Source: Blepharisma japonicum (taxonomy: Eukaryota > Ciliophora > Heterotrichea > Heterotrichida > Blepharismidae). From it: DNA of 64,000 bases. The position numbers and the translations under genes were made by a program. The stretch spans positions 372,001 through 436,000 of the forward strand of contig CATKHK010000004.1 in NCBI GenBank assembly GCA_949751835.1, in the 5' to 3' direction. The notes beneath the pieces are model-generated. The model had not been told where the DNA came from, did not search any database, and worked only from the letters and a program-made list of their open reading frames with translations. Below, piece by piece: positions 1-10,299 of this stretch (position 1 is its first letter; the number at the start of each line of letters is the position of its first letter).

Positions 1-3000
1 GCTAGTTCTTTCCAAAACCGATTTGGCTGAAGAGACTCATTTGAATTTTTTCCTGGAAAGTAATAGGTTTCTTTGTATTCTTTAGTTTTTTCTATAGTTT
101 TTTTCTTGGTTGGCTTAAATGGGTTTGAGGATTTGAACATTCCTACAGTTAAATCATCGTTTTCTGCAAAATAATCTGGTGTAGTTCCTGCATCTTTTTC
201 TCTCATACTTTTAATTTTGGGAATTCTAATAAACTGAGCACTTTCTATATTTGGAGGATCAATCAAATATAGTAAATTATTTTGCTCCTCTTGGGGAAGT
301 TGGAAGATATTTAATAATAATTCGTAATCTTTTTCTTCATCGATACTCATAGCTTCAGCCTTGTTTATTAAATCTTGAGCGATATCTTTAGCTTCTTTAA
401 TGATAGTATTATCTCTTTGCTTTAGTCCCCAGTCAATCAATAAGATTTTTTCTAGGCAATTTAGTTTTCAATAATTTTTAATATATTCGCTTAGAGAATC
501 GCCAACTAAATATTTATCAATAATATCTTTTTCCATTTTATTTGAAATAAAAGGCTTAACTACAGCGTTAAAATATGTTTCATCCTTGAAATATAAAAAC
601 AAATTCAGCTCATGGCTAAAATATCTATCATAATAATAATTCTTTTTATCATTGCTAATTTTTGACCAAGTGCTTAAAAATAGTCATTCCTTATACTCAT
701 TACTATCTGTTAATAGTTTAATTTGCATATTTTGCAAACTTTCAATCGAATCTAAGACTTCTATCGACGTAATGTCTTGAAACTGTAACACAAGGGTTTC
801 TCCAGAAGATATAGTAGCATTTTTTATCTGTTCTGAGTGCAATTCAGTATCGTTAATTTTTAGATCCGAAATTATTGGCCTAATTTTTATCATTTCTGTT
901 TCTATAGGATATATTTTCATAGTTGAAGCCCCATTTTTATATACAAAAATAATGACTTGAGAATAGCCTTCTTCTAAATCAGTACTCAATTGATGATTAC
1001 CTGAAATAGTTAAATGTTTTCATATTGAAGAAGTTTCTAAGAAATCTAAAAAGTATGCTGAGCTATACAGCTCTGAGTTACCATTGCCAGAGAAAGCAGA
1101 AAAATGCTCTGATGGATCATAATTAAGATATAAGGCATCTGCGCCCATAAACTGCATAGGATAATCAAATGCTTCTCCTAGATCAACTTCTTGAATCTCA
1201 GTGTCTGTGTCTTTTACTTTTTGCCGCTTCAATGCTAATTGTGGTTTTGGCAAATTAATACTTTGATACTTTGCATGCTTTTTCCTATCAATAACATATC
1301 TAAATTCTTCATTGATTCTTCTGCTTTTAAGGTAAGAAATTTTATTTTCCTCATAGGTAAATTCAGATTTTTTGGGGGCATTTGAACTTAGATCGTTAAA
1401 AATGCTCATTATTGTGCCTGATAAGTAGTTGCAAAACAATATATGAGCTGATCCGTTTTCCGAATTATCTGAGAAATCTATAATTAGCCTATCATTTTCT
1501 CTTTTAATATTTTTTATTGAAAGAGTTGACTCTTGGCTGCTGTGAGGCAATGATTTAGAGCCTAGCATTAAATAATTAAATTCGGTTAAGGCAAAACCTT
1601 CTGAAACTTCAATTCTGATTACTGCATCCATTGTTCTTAGCTTCAATATATATTTTCCTTTTGAAAGTCCCATTATTTTTAATTTTCCGTCTTCATACTT
1701 AATATAATCAGAAAAGTCTTTTTCCAGTAGATCCCTATGCGTTTTGAATAAAGTATTTTTCTTATATGACCTTACAGTAGTTAATGGTGCTTGATAGAAG
1801 TCTAACTCAATATTTTCTCCTTCAAGGATGTTTATTTCTTCTGGATAAGTGATTTTTTCTTTGAAATCTTTCAATGACCATTCAAAACAGCCATCATTAT
1901 AGTTAACTTTAATAAAATGAACTCCATCTAATTCTCCAAGATAAATTTTTCCATCATTATCAGAAAAATAAGTAGCAGAGTTGATAGTTTCAAAAATATG
2001 AAACTCTATACTCACTTTTTGGCCTTTATACAGTTCTCCATTTCTTCCTCTAAATTCCATAATAAAACCTTGGCTTTTTGTTTTCCTTAAATAAGGTCTT
2101 GATAAGAGATATTGATATGAATTTAAACCGATAGTGTAAGTATTTTCTAATTGGACACTTAAGTCAGATTTTATGGAGCTTTTCGCTGAAATGTCTATGC
2201 GAATTACTTTAAAAGGAACTTGAAAATTTATTGATATAAGACCATTTACAGGCGAAGCTTTAAATATTTTTGCATTTGTCTTTTGGTCAATACTAGTGAT
2301 TTGCAGAGTTATTTCAAATTCATTTAGTGAAGATAAAGGTAATTCAAAACTATTCATGTATAATGATGGTTTAATCTGGATAGTTGCATTCTGATTGTAC
2401 AGAAATTGCTCCTCATATAATAAAAACGAAGATTTGAGCTCATAATTTTTTGATAGGTGTTGGAAATCTTTTACAAGTAGTGAAATTTCTCCATCAGTTA
2501 TAATAAGATTTTTATTTGAATCTTCTTCAGCAAAAGGAATTTGGCAGACTCCATTGCTGCTTATCTGGTAAAATTTTCCATCTAAAATAATTCCGCACGT
2601 TTGCTTTGAACAAACCTTGTTATTTTCATCAAAAATAAAGAGCTGCTGTCCAAGTTCAGATGGCTTGATAATATATTTTAAATTTCCTTTGGTTATCATA
2701 GCTCGACTCTGTCTTCCATTTCCAATAAAATCGATAATAAAAGTTCCTCTCTTTGATCTAAGCGTTGGGAATGAAAACTCTTCTTCACTTTTAAGAAATG
2801 GAGAAGCCTTATATGTATAACTATATTCATCACTCGCTATAAATCCTTCTATGTCAATATCAGCTGTCAATGCAGCTTCTTTTTTAGTATAATATGTTTT
2901 GGTATTAATTTCGTATACGCTGACAATGAGATTTTGGATATTTCTCATGGATAAGCATAATTTCACTTCATCATTTGCATTAAAGTTCTTAGGATTGTTT

Positions 3001-4214
3001 TTGCAGAGTTCAAGTTCCGAGGACTCTAATAAATCTTTCATTGTTTGTTTACTGATATTTTTTTCATAATTTAAAGGGTCATTTCCATTGAAAATATTAG
3101 CAAGGGCGATAAACTCATTAAGAGAATCTTTTGTTATAAACTTTTCATAAGGAAAAGTTGAATCTCTATCTTTAAAAAATTGGTTGAAGTATGTTTGCAA
3201 TAATTCTTTTTCTGTTATATTATAAAGAGATAAATTTTCGTTAGGGCTCATCCACCGTGAGTATCCTTTATTATTTTCTTTGTATATATCTGAGTAATGA
3301 TGATAATTCATGTATTCTATCAGCATTGCTTCGTCATATTCCTTAATAGAAATTCCAGTGCACAATAGATTATAAAGCATAATACTCTTTATATAATAAT
3401 TTTCTGGAAGATCTTTTATCTCAGTTCAAGCTTCAGAAAAAGCTTTATAAAGTAATTTTTCATCTCCGATATCTCCAAATTTATATTTTTTTGATAAATA
3501 TGCCATAAGAAGTTCAAAATTATTTGCGATGGCAGGATAATTTTTAAATAAAAATTCTAATTGAGCTACTGTCATTTGAGGAAATATTCAAGTTGGACTG
3601 AATAGCCCAGACGAAAAATACTCTCCTATTTTTTTCTCAATCCCTTCAAATTCAAATGCTTCTGGGTCATCTAAAAACTCCCGAAATACCTCCAAGCTCA
3701 TTTTCTCTACATTTAAATTCCATTTTCCATCGCTTCGAACGATTCTATAACTATTCAAATTTGTATCAATATTACTCATATCAATAAATAAATCAATATC
3801 ACTCACTACAGACCTTCCATTAATTTTTTCTAATGTTTTCGAGCTTTGATAAGGCAGCTCGTTTAAATCTATATTAGGATAAAAGATTTCCTTAAAATTT
3901 TCCATGATTTTTTTCTTCGTTTTTGCATCTCCAATTTCCAATTTATTTACCATGGATCTATAGTAAAGCTTCCAGTATAACTCTAGAGAATCTTTTTTTA
4001 ATTTTTCTAAAATGCTTTTAAATCTGTTGGAATTGCCCTTATTCTCCTGAATAAGCAGCTTTCCTTCTAAATAAAGCTTGATTTCTGAATTCGGAGCAAA
4101 GTTTTGAAAAGATTCAGATTTATTTTGAGATCAGATGAAATCTTCTAGTGAATTTATATCGTTGTCAGTATATTTAGCTAAAGCAGCAGCAAATAAAACG
4201 GACAATAAAATCAT
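1..4214 (-). CDS. Large secreted protein of unknown family (3' end outside window)
   Basis: One frame stays open for about 1400 codons when TGA is read as Trp; it runs off the left edge, so the C-terminus is missing. The ATG at 4214 is followed by a hydrophobic signal-peptide-like start (MILLSVLFAAALA), so I infer a secreted or lumenal protein. The N-terminal third is helix-rich and charged. Residues about 430-900 look like a chain of beta-rich domains, with a conserved-looking stretch RGTFIIDFIGNGRQSRA and occasional cysteines. The size and beta-domain chain recall macroglobulin-like surface proteins, but I see no thioester motif and do not assign that family. The start lies 46 bp from the divergent ATG of the next gene, so the two probably share a promoter region. 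No intron seen. The reading frame is certain; the function is not known. Confidence 0.8.
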
Positions 4215-4260
4215 TTATTAGTATTTATTACGTGTTAACTTTCTATAATTCATAATAAAA

Positions 4261-5004
4261 ATGCAAAATCCTCTCACTATGCGATGTGTAAGATGTTTGA
4301 ATGATGTTGATGAGTGGCAAGTCTTTTCACACGCTTGCTTACATTGCTACTGTGCAACATGCTTTTTGCATTTACTTGAACATAAAGATGTTGAGGTTAA
4401 ATGTTTCATGGAGTGTGAAGAATGCACTAAAGGATTCACAGAAATGATTTTTGGTAATTTAGATAGGCCAGCCCCGGATAATAGCCATCAAGAAAATCGT
4501 ACCCTCCAACTTTCATCGATTATATATCCCATAAAAGATGAAAAATCTATTTCTCAGCCAGAAGAAAATAATTTAGTAGAAAATTATAAGCAGGCTAAAT
4601 GTCACCTATGCAAAATAAAAAATTCCAATTTTAAATGCAATCATTCAATGTGCATGGACTGCTATGTAGATTTAATATATCCTTCCATTCTTGAAACATG
4701 TGAAAAGCTCTATTATCAATCCAGCGAAATTAAATGCCCTTTTTGCTTAGGATGCATTGATAATAATTGTAAAACATCATACCAATCAATTCCTGCTGAG
4801 TATTTTATTGATTTATTAAACAAAAAGGAAAGCGCGAGCTATTATGAAAAGAAAGACTTTGTAATTCTAATGATGACTGCTTTTTTACCCTTGTTTAATG
4901 GGGTCCCAATGACAATTATAATGTGCCCTGATTGTTCAAGACCAATGGGCAAACTATCAAACACAGATTTCAACTGCCACTTTTGCCGCTTTAGCCAAAT
5001 TTAA
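4261..5004 (+). CDS. Cys-rich RING-like zinc protein, 247 aa
   Basis: A single exon from ATG to TAA. Three cysteine-rich clusters are visible. The first, near residues 9-60 (CVRC, then HACLHCYCATC, then CFMECEEC), is a RING-like cross-brace order. The second, near residues 115-170 (CHLC, CNHSMCMDC, CPFCLGC), again fits a C3HC4-type pattern. The third, near the C-terminus (CPDC and CHFC), looks like a small zinc ribbon. RING domains commonly act as E3 ubiquitin ligases, and multi-finger order also recalls RBR ligases, but the spacing is irregular, so ligase activity is inference only. It is transcribed divergently from the large secreted-protein gene 46 bp away. Confidence 0.8.
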   Translation: MQNPLTMRCVRCLNDVDEWQVFSHACLHCYCATCFLHLLEHKDVEVKCFMECEECTKGFTEMIFGNLDRPAPDNSHQENRTLQLSSIIYPIKDEKSISQPEENNLVENYKQAKCHLCKIKNSNFKCNHSMCMDCYVDLIYPSILETCEKLYYQSSEIKCPFCLGCIDNNCKTSYQSIPAEYFIDLLNKKESASYYEKKDFVILMMTAFLPLFNGVPMTIIMCPDCSRPMGKLSNTDFNCHFCRFSQI

Positions 5005-5094
5005 ATCTTCGCTGTTAAACTTGATAAAATAATCTTAAAATATTTTATCGAATTTTAAATTTCATGATTATTAAAATTTTAATTAACCTTACTT

Positions 5095-5875
5095 ATAAGC
5101 AACTGCTACTAAGCACTCAAAACTAATAGTCTCTTCTTTTACTACAAGAAATTCATGAATTTTTCTTCTTAAACACTCAAAAAATGATTCGAAATGCCCA
5201 CTACTTCTCATTTTATTGGCAGAAGGTCGACTTAAGTATGATTCCATGGCTTCTTCAACTATTCTATATCCGCAAGGTGCTAGAGTAAATATGTTAAGAC
5301 CTTACTAAATCCTGCAGCTTTTATTAAAGCTTTCAACCTTAAAGGGTCTTTAAATGAAAATTTGATCTTTCATGATCTTGACTAGATCCCATGGCTTCTT
5401 CAATAGCATCGCCTAAAACTGTGTGAAAAGAGTTGCGCTCTTGACTTCCCCATACAGAAAATGCTGCAATTCCTTAAGGTGTTAAAACTCTATAAGTTTC
5501 TAATAGCATTTTTTCAGGGTCTGGGACGATCTGTAATGATAAATTTGAGACATATCGATCATAACTATTATCTTCATATTGCAGCTCATCATTACTGTAT
5601 ACAATGCAATGAGTGTTCGGGAAATTTCTACTTTGAACTGCATTAATCATTGCTTCTGCAAGATCATTCGCAAAAATTTCTCCATCTTGAGGAAGATAAA
5701 GTCTAACATCTCAATTCCATTTCCAGAGCCACGCCCTGTTTCTGCCACTTCTGTTTTAGCCTTAGTATAGGAATCATAGTTGAATAAATCGCAGTAGAAC
5801 TTCTACATTTTCTAGATATCATGGGAGCAGTTGGTTCCATTTATTCTTAATTGTTCATTCCCTACAACTTCTCTC
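5095..5875 (-). pseudogene. Decayed SAM-dependent methyltransferase
   Basis: On the minus strand, pieces of a class I methyltransferase can be read in order but not in one frame. They are a glycine motif (TGRGSGNG, motif I, where SAM binds), LPQDGEIFANDLAEAMI, then DRYVSNLSLQIVPDPEKML and a LETYRVLTP block followed by GIAAFSVWGSQER, and a C-terminal GFSKV stretch. An in-frame TAA falls just after LTP, at the place where the family normally has a glycine turn. At least two further shifts separate the blocks, near 5700 and near 5350, and short introns do not explain them. Its neighbours are intact, so this looks like a dead copy of a host gene rather than poor sequence quality, though clustered sequencing errors are not excluded. 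Confidence 0.65.
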
Positions 5876-5902
5876 ATATTAAAACTTATAAATAAACTAA
5901 TT

Positions 5903-6898
5903 TTAAGAGTTATAACTTTCTGCTATCCAGTCCAGCAAACTTGGAGTGAAATAAGTAATAATAATCTGTGCTCCAGCCCTTAAAAATCCTTGCATGCTTT
6001 CTAATACTACTTCTTTCAAGTTAATCCCTCCAGCCTGAGCTGCGTGATAAATCATGGCGAATTCTCCTGAAACCTGATAGCAACAAATAGGAACTTGGAC
6101 TGTATTTTTTAGGTCTCTAATAATGTCTAAATAAGGCATAGCTGGCTTCACCATAACAAAATCAGCACCTTCTTCTATATCTCTAAGCGCAGCTCTAATA
6201 GCTAATTCTCTTGAAGCAGAAGGTAGCTGATAAGCAGCTCTATCTCCAAAGGCAGGAGCACTATTAGCAGCGTCTCTAAATGGTCCATAAAAGCTTGATT
6301 TAAATTTGCTGGAATAGCTTAAAATTGGGATAAAAATCTGTTTTTGCAATAATGCTTCTTTTATGTAAAATATCCTTCCGTCCATCATATCAGATGGTGC
6401 AATAACATCAGCTCCATGCTGAGCAAATAAAACGCTCATTTCAGCGAGCTGGCTTTGAGATTCTGCTAAGTTTATAGTCCCATCTTCAAGCAAAACACCA
6501 CAGTGCCCATGTGTCGTGTACCCACATAAGCAGATGTCAACACATAGCAGCAATTTTTGCCCATATGCAGATTTTAGTCTTTCAAGAGCTGGGATTACTG
6601 GAGAATTTTTAAAGCTATTTCCTTTGATTTCTTTTTCATGGGGCTGGAGAACACCAAATAACATTATAGCACGTAGTCGTGGGCCTGTTCTTTCAATTAA
6701 TGGACGGAGTTCTTCAACTACACGATCGTAGCCATAGTGAAAATTTCCAGGCATAGATGCAATTTCTGATTTCTGGTCAGGAGTGTTTGTGACAAAAATT
6801 GGTAAAATCAGGTTAGTGTCTTTTAAAGATGAGGAAGAATGCCATGAACGGCAAACTGGATGACGATAAGAGTTGTGGAAGTAATGAGATCTGTCCAT
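5903..6898 (-). CDS. ALAD: Delta-aminolevulinic acid dehydratase (porphobilinogen synthase), 331 aa
   Basis: The enzyme joins two 5-aminolevulinate molecules into porphobilinogen, the second common step of haem synthesis. The length matches the family (about 330 aa). Visible landmarks are the zinc triad CLCGYTTHGHCG near residue 123 (three Cys, the Zn-dependent animal/yeast type rather than the Asp-rich plant type), APSDMMDGR, and the two active-site lysines in FKSSFYGPFRDAA and VMVKPAMPYLD. No targeting presequence is obvious, so a cytosolic site is likely. Start at ATG 6898. No intron or in-frame TGA is used. PPOX, a later enzyme of the same pathway, lies about 50 kb away in this window. 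Confidence 0.97.
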   Translation of the reverse strand: MDRSHYFHNSYRHPVCRSWHSSSSLKDTNLILPIFVTNTPDQKSEIASMPGNFHYGYDRVVEELRPLIERTGPRLRAIMLFGVLQPHEKEIKGNSFKNSPVIPALERLKSAYGQKLLLCVDICLCGYTTHGHCGVLLEDGTINLAESQSQLAEMSVLFAQHGADVIAPSDMMDGRIFYIKEALLQKQIFIPILSYSSKFKSSFYGPFRDAANSAPAFGDRAAYQLPSASRELAIRAALRDIEEGADFVMVKPAMPYLDIIRDLKNTVQVPICCYQVSGEFAMIYHAAQAGGINLKEVVLESMQGFLRAGAQIIITYFTPSLLDWIAESYNS

Positions 6899-7719
6899 TA
6901 TTTTTAGGAATAAAATTTAGAGGGAAGATGGCTCATTTAAATTTAAATTAATAAAGAAGCATATGGCGTGATTAATACTCAAATAATAATAGCATAAACA
7001 ATTTTAATAAAAAATCAAATAAAGATAGCCATAGTTGAAAACATAGGAAATGTGAGAAGAATTAAAAAGAAATAAACTGTAAAGGATGATTAATGAAAGG
7101 TATTATTCTAAACAATTATGGAGAATTGAAAAGAAGCTGCGAAGAAATGCTATATTTTTAGGCTTTAAATTAGATAAATATTTTAATATAAAGAATTGAC
7201 CAGGAAAATCAGATAAATGTTTTAATGCAAAGAATTAATAAGGAAAATAAATTAAAACGATTAGCACTTAAAGAAATACTTATAATCAATTACTAAAAAT
7301 AATTAGTCTTTATCATATTAGGCATCTGCTAATAAAGATTATTTTATTATACTCTTTTTATATATCTTCAAAACGATAAAGTATTAAATTTTTAGAATCA
7401 CTTTTTTATATTGAATCTTTGATATAATTGCATTTTCTCTACTTCCTTATTCAATAAACCTGATTCCAAATTATTTCAATGAAAGCATTTGAAAAGAAGA
7501 ATTGAAAATTCTCTTATAAATCTTTTAAAGCCATGTACAATTAGAAAGAACAAAATCAGCAATAATTAAAAATTGGGTGAATAAGGAAATATTACTGTAA
7601 TTTTTCTCATATAAATATTATGTAGCTTACCACATATGAATTTCTGATTTATAGTGGGATAAAGTTTATAGTGTCAATAATGAAATTAATATGAAAATTG
7701 CAATACGCTTAAACATTAA
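6899..7719. other. Intergenic, AT-rich
   Basis: About 820 bp between ALAD and the cyclin-like ORF. I found no convincing coding signal on either strand with TGA read as Trp. The only structure is a short tandem repeat at 7172-7249, listed separately. Confidence 0.6.
7172..7249 (+). repeat. Two tandem copies of a ~39-bp unit
   Basis: Two imperfect adjacent copies begin at 7172 (AGATAAATATTTTAATATAA) and 7211 (AGATAAATGTTTTAATGCAA). Each continues through a similar AAGAATT..GGAAAAT segment. They lie in noncoding DNA and look like a small local duplication. Confidence 0.6.
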
Positions 7720-8442
7720 TATAAAACGAAATCAAGCAAAATCGATATAGGAGACTTTATTAATGAAACTGAAAGATATTGTCCCAATTACTTGCCTCTA
7801 ATTCAATATTCAGCCAACATTTCTAAGTATCACACAGAAATACTTTTCGCCTACTGCAACAAGCTAAAATTAGGCACAAATGCTCGATATCTCTCTTACA
7901 TGATCTTCCAAAAAATCTTGCAAATTGAGCCCACAATGGATCCTGCAATCGCTTTATCAATCTCTATTCTTTTATCAACAAAATTTCATGAGCAAAGCCC
8001 TATATCTCCTCAAACTGTACTAGAAATCTCCCCATCAATTCGATTTACAAATGAAATTTTGAAATATGAGCTTTATATCTTATCTTTAATTAATTTCAGA
8101 ACTCTGATTCCTACACTGCATGATTGAGTGAGCTTACAGGTTGAATTATGCACGAAAAGGCTCGATAAAGAAGTGAAAAATATGATCAGATATGTATCCT
8201 TACTAATTATTGATCTTTTGCATGAAGACGAAACTATTTTGGTAGATTATCCAGTTGGACTCTTAAGTGCTGCTGTTATACAAGCTACGCTATCAATTTT
8301 AACAAAATTGTCTGGGCTTTTTCCTCAGTGTGAGTTACTTGTAGGATATTTTGGGTTTGATTTAGATAATCTAATCCAGTTGTCAGATTTTATTCTTTGC
8401 CATGTGCTAGGTGAAGAACTGTATTTTTCGTATATGTGGTAA
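7720..8442 (+). CDS. Cyclin-like protein, start unresolved
   Basis: One frame, open from 7720 to TAA at 8442 with TGA as Trp (8125-8127 and 7765-7767), encodes a cyclin-box-like fold. It shows helix patterns such as SKYHTEILFAYCNKLKLG, RYLSYMIFQKIL, MDPAIALSISILLSTKFHE and ILKYELYILSLINFRTLIPT. This order resembles divergent cyclins of the CNTD/PHO80-like kind, which bind and activate CDKs. No ATG occurs in frame before 7900, inside the box, and no 15-16 nt intron links it to the upstream ATGs at 7691 or 7764. Either the start lies in an exon I cannot place, or the 5' end is damaged. The family call is moderate; subtype is not assigned. Confidence 0.6.
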
Positions 8443-8802
8443 TGCTAATTAAAATAAATAAAAATTAATTATCATTCTTATTTTCCTTATTTATTCAAAA
8501 ATTAATTATAAGATTACGCAAAAATATAATAAAGAAGCAAATTCAATTCAGATGCGAAAAATATTTAGCAAACGCTATCTAAATAGTTTTAATTTTATCC
8601 TATTTTATTGAAAAGAGTTTCAAAATGAATTTATTAAATTTTCACTATGACATTATATTTCAATCATTTTTTGTGTTTTTTCTTCAAATTGAACGTTGCA
8701 TCAAAACTAATTTTTTTAGGAATTTAAAAAGTTTAAACTAAATATAAAATGCAAATTTATTTATAAATCGGCATTAAGCTTATTCTTTTATTATTTATGC
8801 AT
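8443..8802. other. Intergenic, AT-rich
   Basis: About 360 bp between the convergent cyclin-like and C2H2 genes. I see no gene or repeat in it. Confidence 0.6.
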
Positions 8803-9147
8803 TTAAACTTTCACATCCGCCGCTAAAGGAGGATAAGGATATACACGGGTAACCTTTATGAATGGTCTTAAGTCTGGATCATAAGACCATAAAATCAAAT
8901 TTGTCAGTGCTGGAATGTTAATTTCTCGCTCAGGTACGAAATTTTCAGGTAGATTTAGTACCTCTTGGGTTGAGTTTTCATGCAAAAATAGATGCTCTTT
9001 TAAGTTTTGTGAGGAAGAAAACTTTCTGTAGCAAATATCACATTCAAACCTTCTAATTTTTCTATGACAGCATTCTACATGTCGCTTTAAATTGTACTTT
9101 GAGCTCAAGCGCTTTTTGCATTCAGAATAAGGACAGACAAAAACCAT
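8803..9147 (-). CDS. Small C2H2 zinc-finger protein, 114 aa
   Basis: A single exon from ATG 9147. It carries two adjacent classical fingers: CPYSECKKRLSSKYNLKRHVECCH (C-x4-C...H-x4-H, residues about 5-28) and CDICYRKFSSSQNLKEHLFLH (C-x2-C...H-x3-H, residues about 35-55). They are separated by a short basic linker. The remaining 55 residues are proline-rich with no recognised domain. Two fingers at the extreme N-terminus suggest a nucleic-acid-binding protein, possibly a transcription factor. The target is unknown. Confidence 0.85.
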   Translation of the reverse strand: MVFVCPYSECKKRLSSKYNLKRHVECCHRKIRRFECDICYRKFSSSQNLKEHLFLHENSTQEVLNLPENFVPEREINIPALTNLILWSYDPDLRPFIKVTRVYPYPPLAADVKV

Positions 9148-9506
9148 TTTTTATTAATTAATTAGCTGTTTTACGAATTAACTAATGATAATTAAATAGT
9201 CATTGGTATCAGAATTTTAGCTTTGAAATAATTTATTCATTCATTTATCTTTGTCTTATTAGAATTATTTTTATTTTTAAAATTATAAACATGAACTAAT
9301 TTTCGTTATTTCCTTAATTGACCCATATTTGTAATATTATTTTTACCTAAATACAGCTTCATTTTTCTATTTAAGATCTCTTCTATACTATATATTAAAA
9401 TTTGGTTTGGTTTAATGTGAAACCTCCATCTTAATAAATAAGGCTTTTCAATTATAAAATGTTAATTGAATAATTTACATAAGGTTCACTATCAACTTAT
9501 ATGCAT
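9148..9506. other. Intergenic, AT-rich
   Basis: About 360 bp between two minus-strand genes. No coding signal or repeat seen. Confidence 0.6.
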
Positions 9507-10298
9507 TTACATAAAGAATTGCGCTTTGATTTCCTGAATTTTCGCTTTGTAGAGCTCATGCTTTTCTAGTTGTTCCATTAGCAAGCTTGGCGGCTTTATA
9601 GGTGAAGTTTCTTTTGTTTCCTCCTTAACAACTACCTTAGGTTTAGGAGCAGGCTTTGGGACGTTTTTTGCAAATTCAATAGCTTTTTCTCTTGAACTTT
9701 TCTCTTTTTCTACAATTTTTTTAGGTTTTGCAGGTGGTAGGCTATTAGCATTCGCTGTATTTACATGCTTCGCATATAAATTTCTTCTGTCTTGCATTTC
9801 TTTCCTTTTATTTCATTCTTCAGTGCCGAGAGATAGAGGTCCTAATCCTCCTAGCTCATAATACTTTCCACTTTTAGGGTTATAATAATCATTAGATTTA
9901 GGAATTGTATATTCATTTTCCTGAAATTTTTTGGAATATCCAGTACTTAGTTTTATATTTTGCTTTTTTGTTAGTTCTTCATGCCTGACTTCAGGAGTTT
10001 TAACGTTTTTGACATTATAAGGAATTTTATTTTCTAAATTCTCATCAACTGAAATCGCTTCATACTCACCGTTATCAATATCATCCATACTCATAAAAGG
10101 CTCATCAATGCTTTTTTTTGAGTTTTCTTTAATTGGCTGGATATTTTTATTGGGATTACTATTAATCATATTGGCTGCAGATAGCTGAATCACAGATTTG
10201 TGATACTGAAATTGGCCTGGCTTTCCTTGCTTTATTTCGTTACCTTTCGGTAGATCATTTGAAGCCTTCTTGTATTTCTCAGTTAAATTAGAAGCCAT
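9507..10298 (-). CDS. JHY-like ciliary protein, 263 aa (tentative)
   Basis: One frame with a TGA Trp near 9810 joins an N-terminal low-complexity half to a conserved-looking C-terminal half. The C-terminal order is YYELGGLGP, then a charged helix containing YAKHV, then KAIEFAKNVPKPAPKPK, then a final LLMEQLEKHELYKAKIQEIK helix. From memory this resembles vertebrate JHY (C11orf63), a protein needed for ependymal cilia, whose tail also runs GGLGP, YAK, EYAK-IPKPK and a final charged helix. I treat that as a lead, not proof. The ATG at 10298 lies one base after the stop codon of the upstream CDPK-like gene on the same strand, so its promoter must lie inside that gene or the true start is further in. 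Confidence 0.7.
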
Positions 10299-10299
10299 A

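Noticed and set aside
5461-5770. Two overlapping plus-strand ORFs
   Set aside because: They lie antisense to the methyltransferase remnant and show no protein features.
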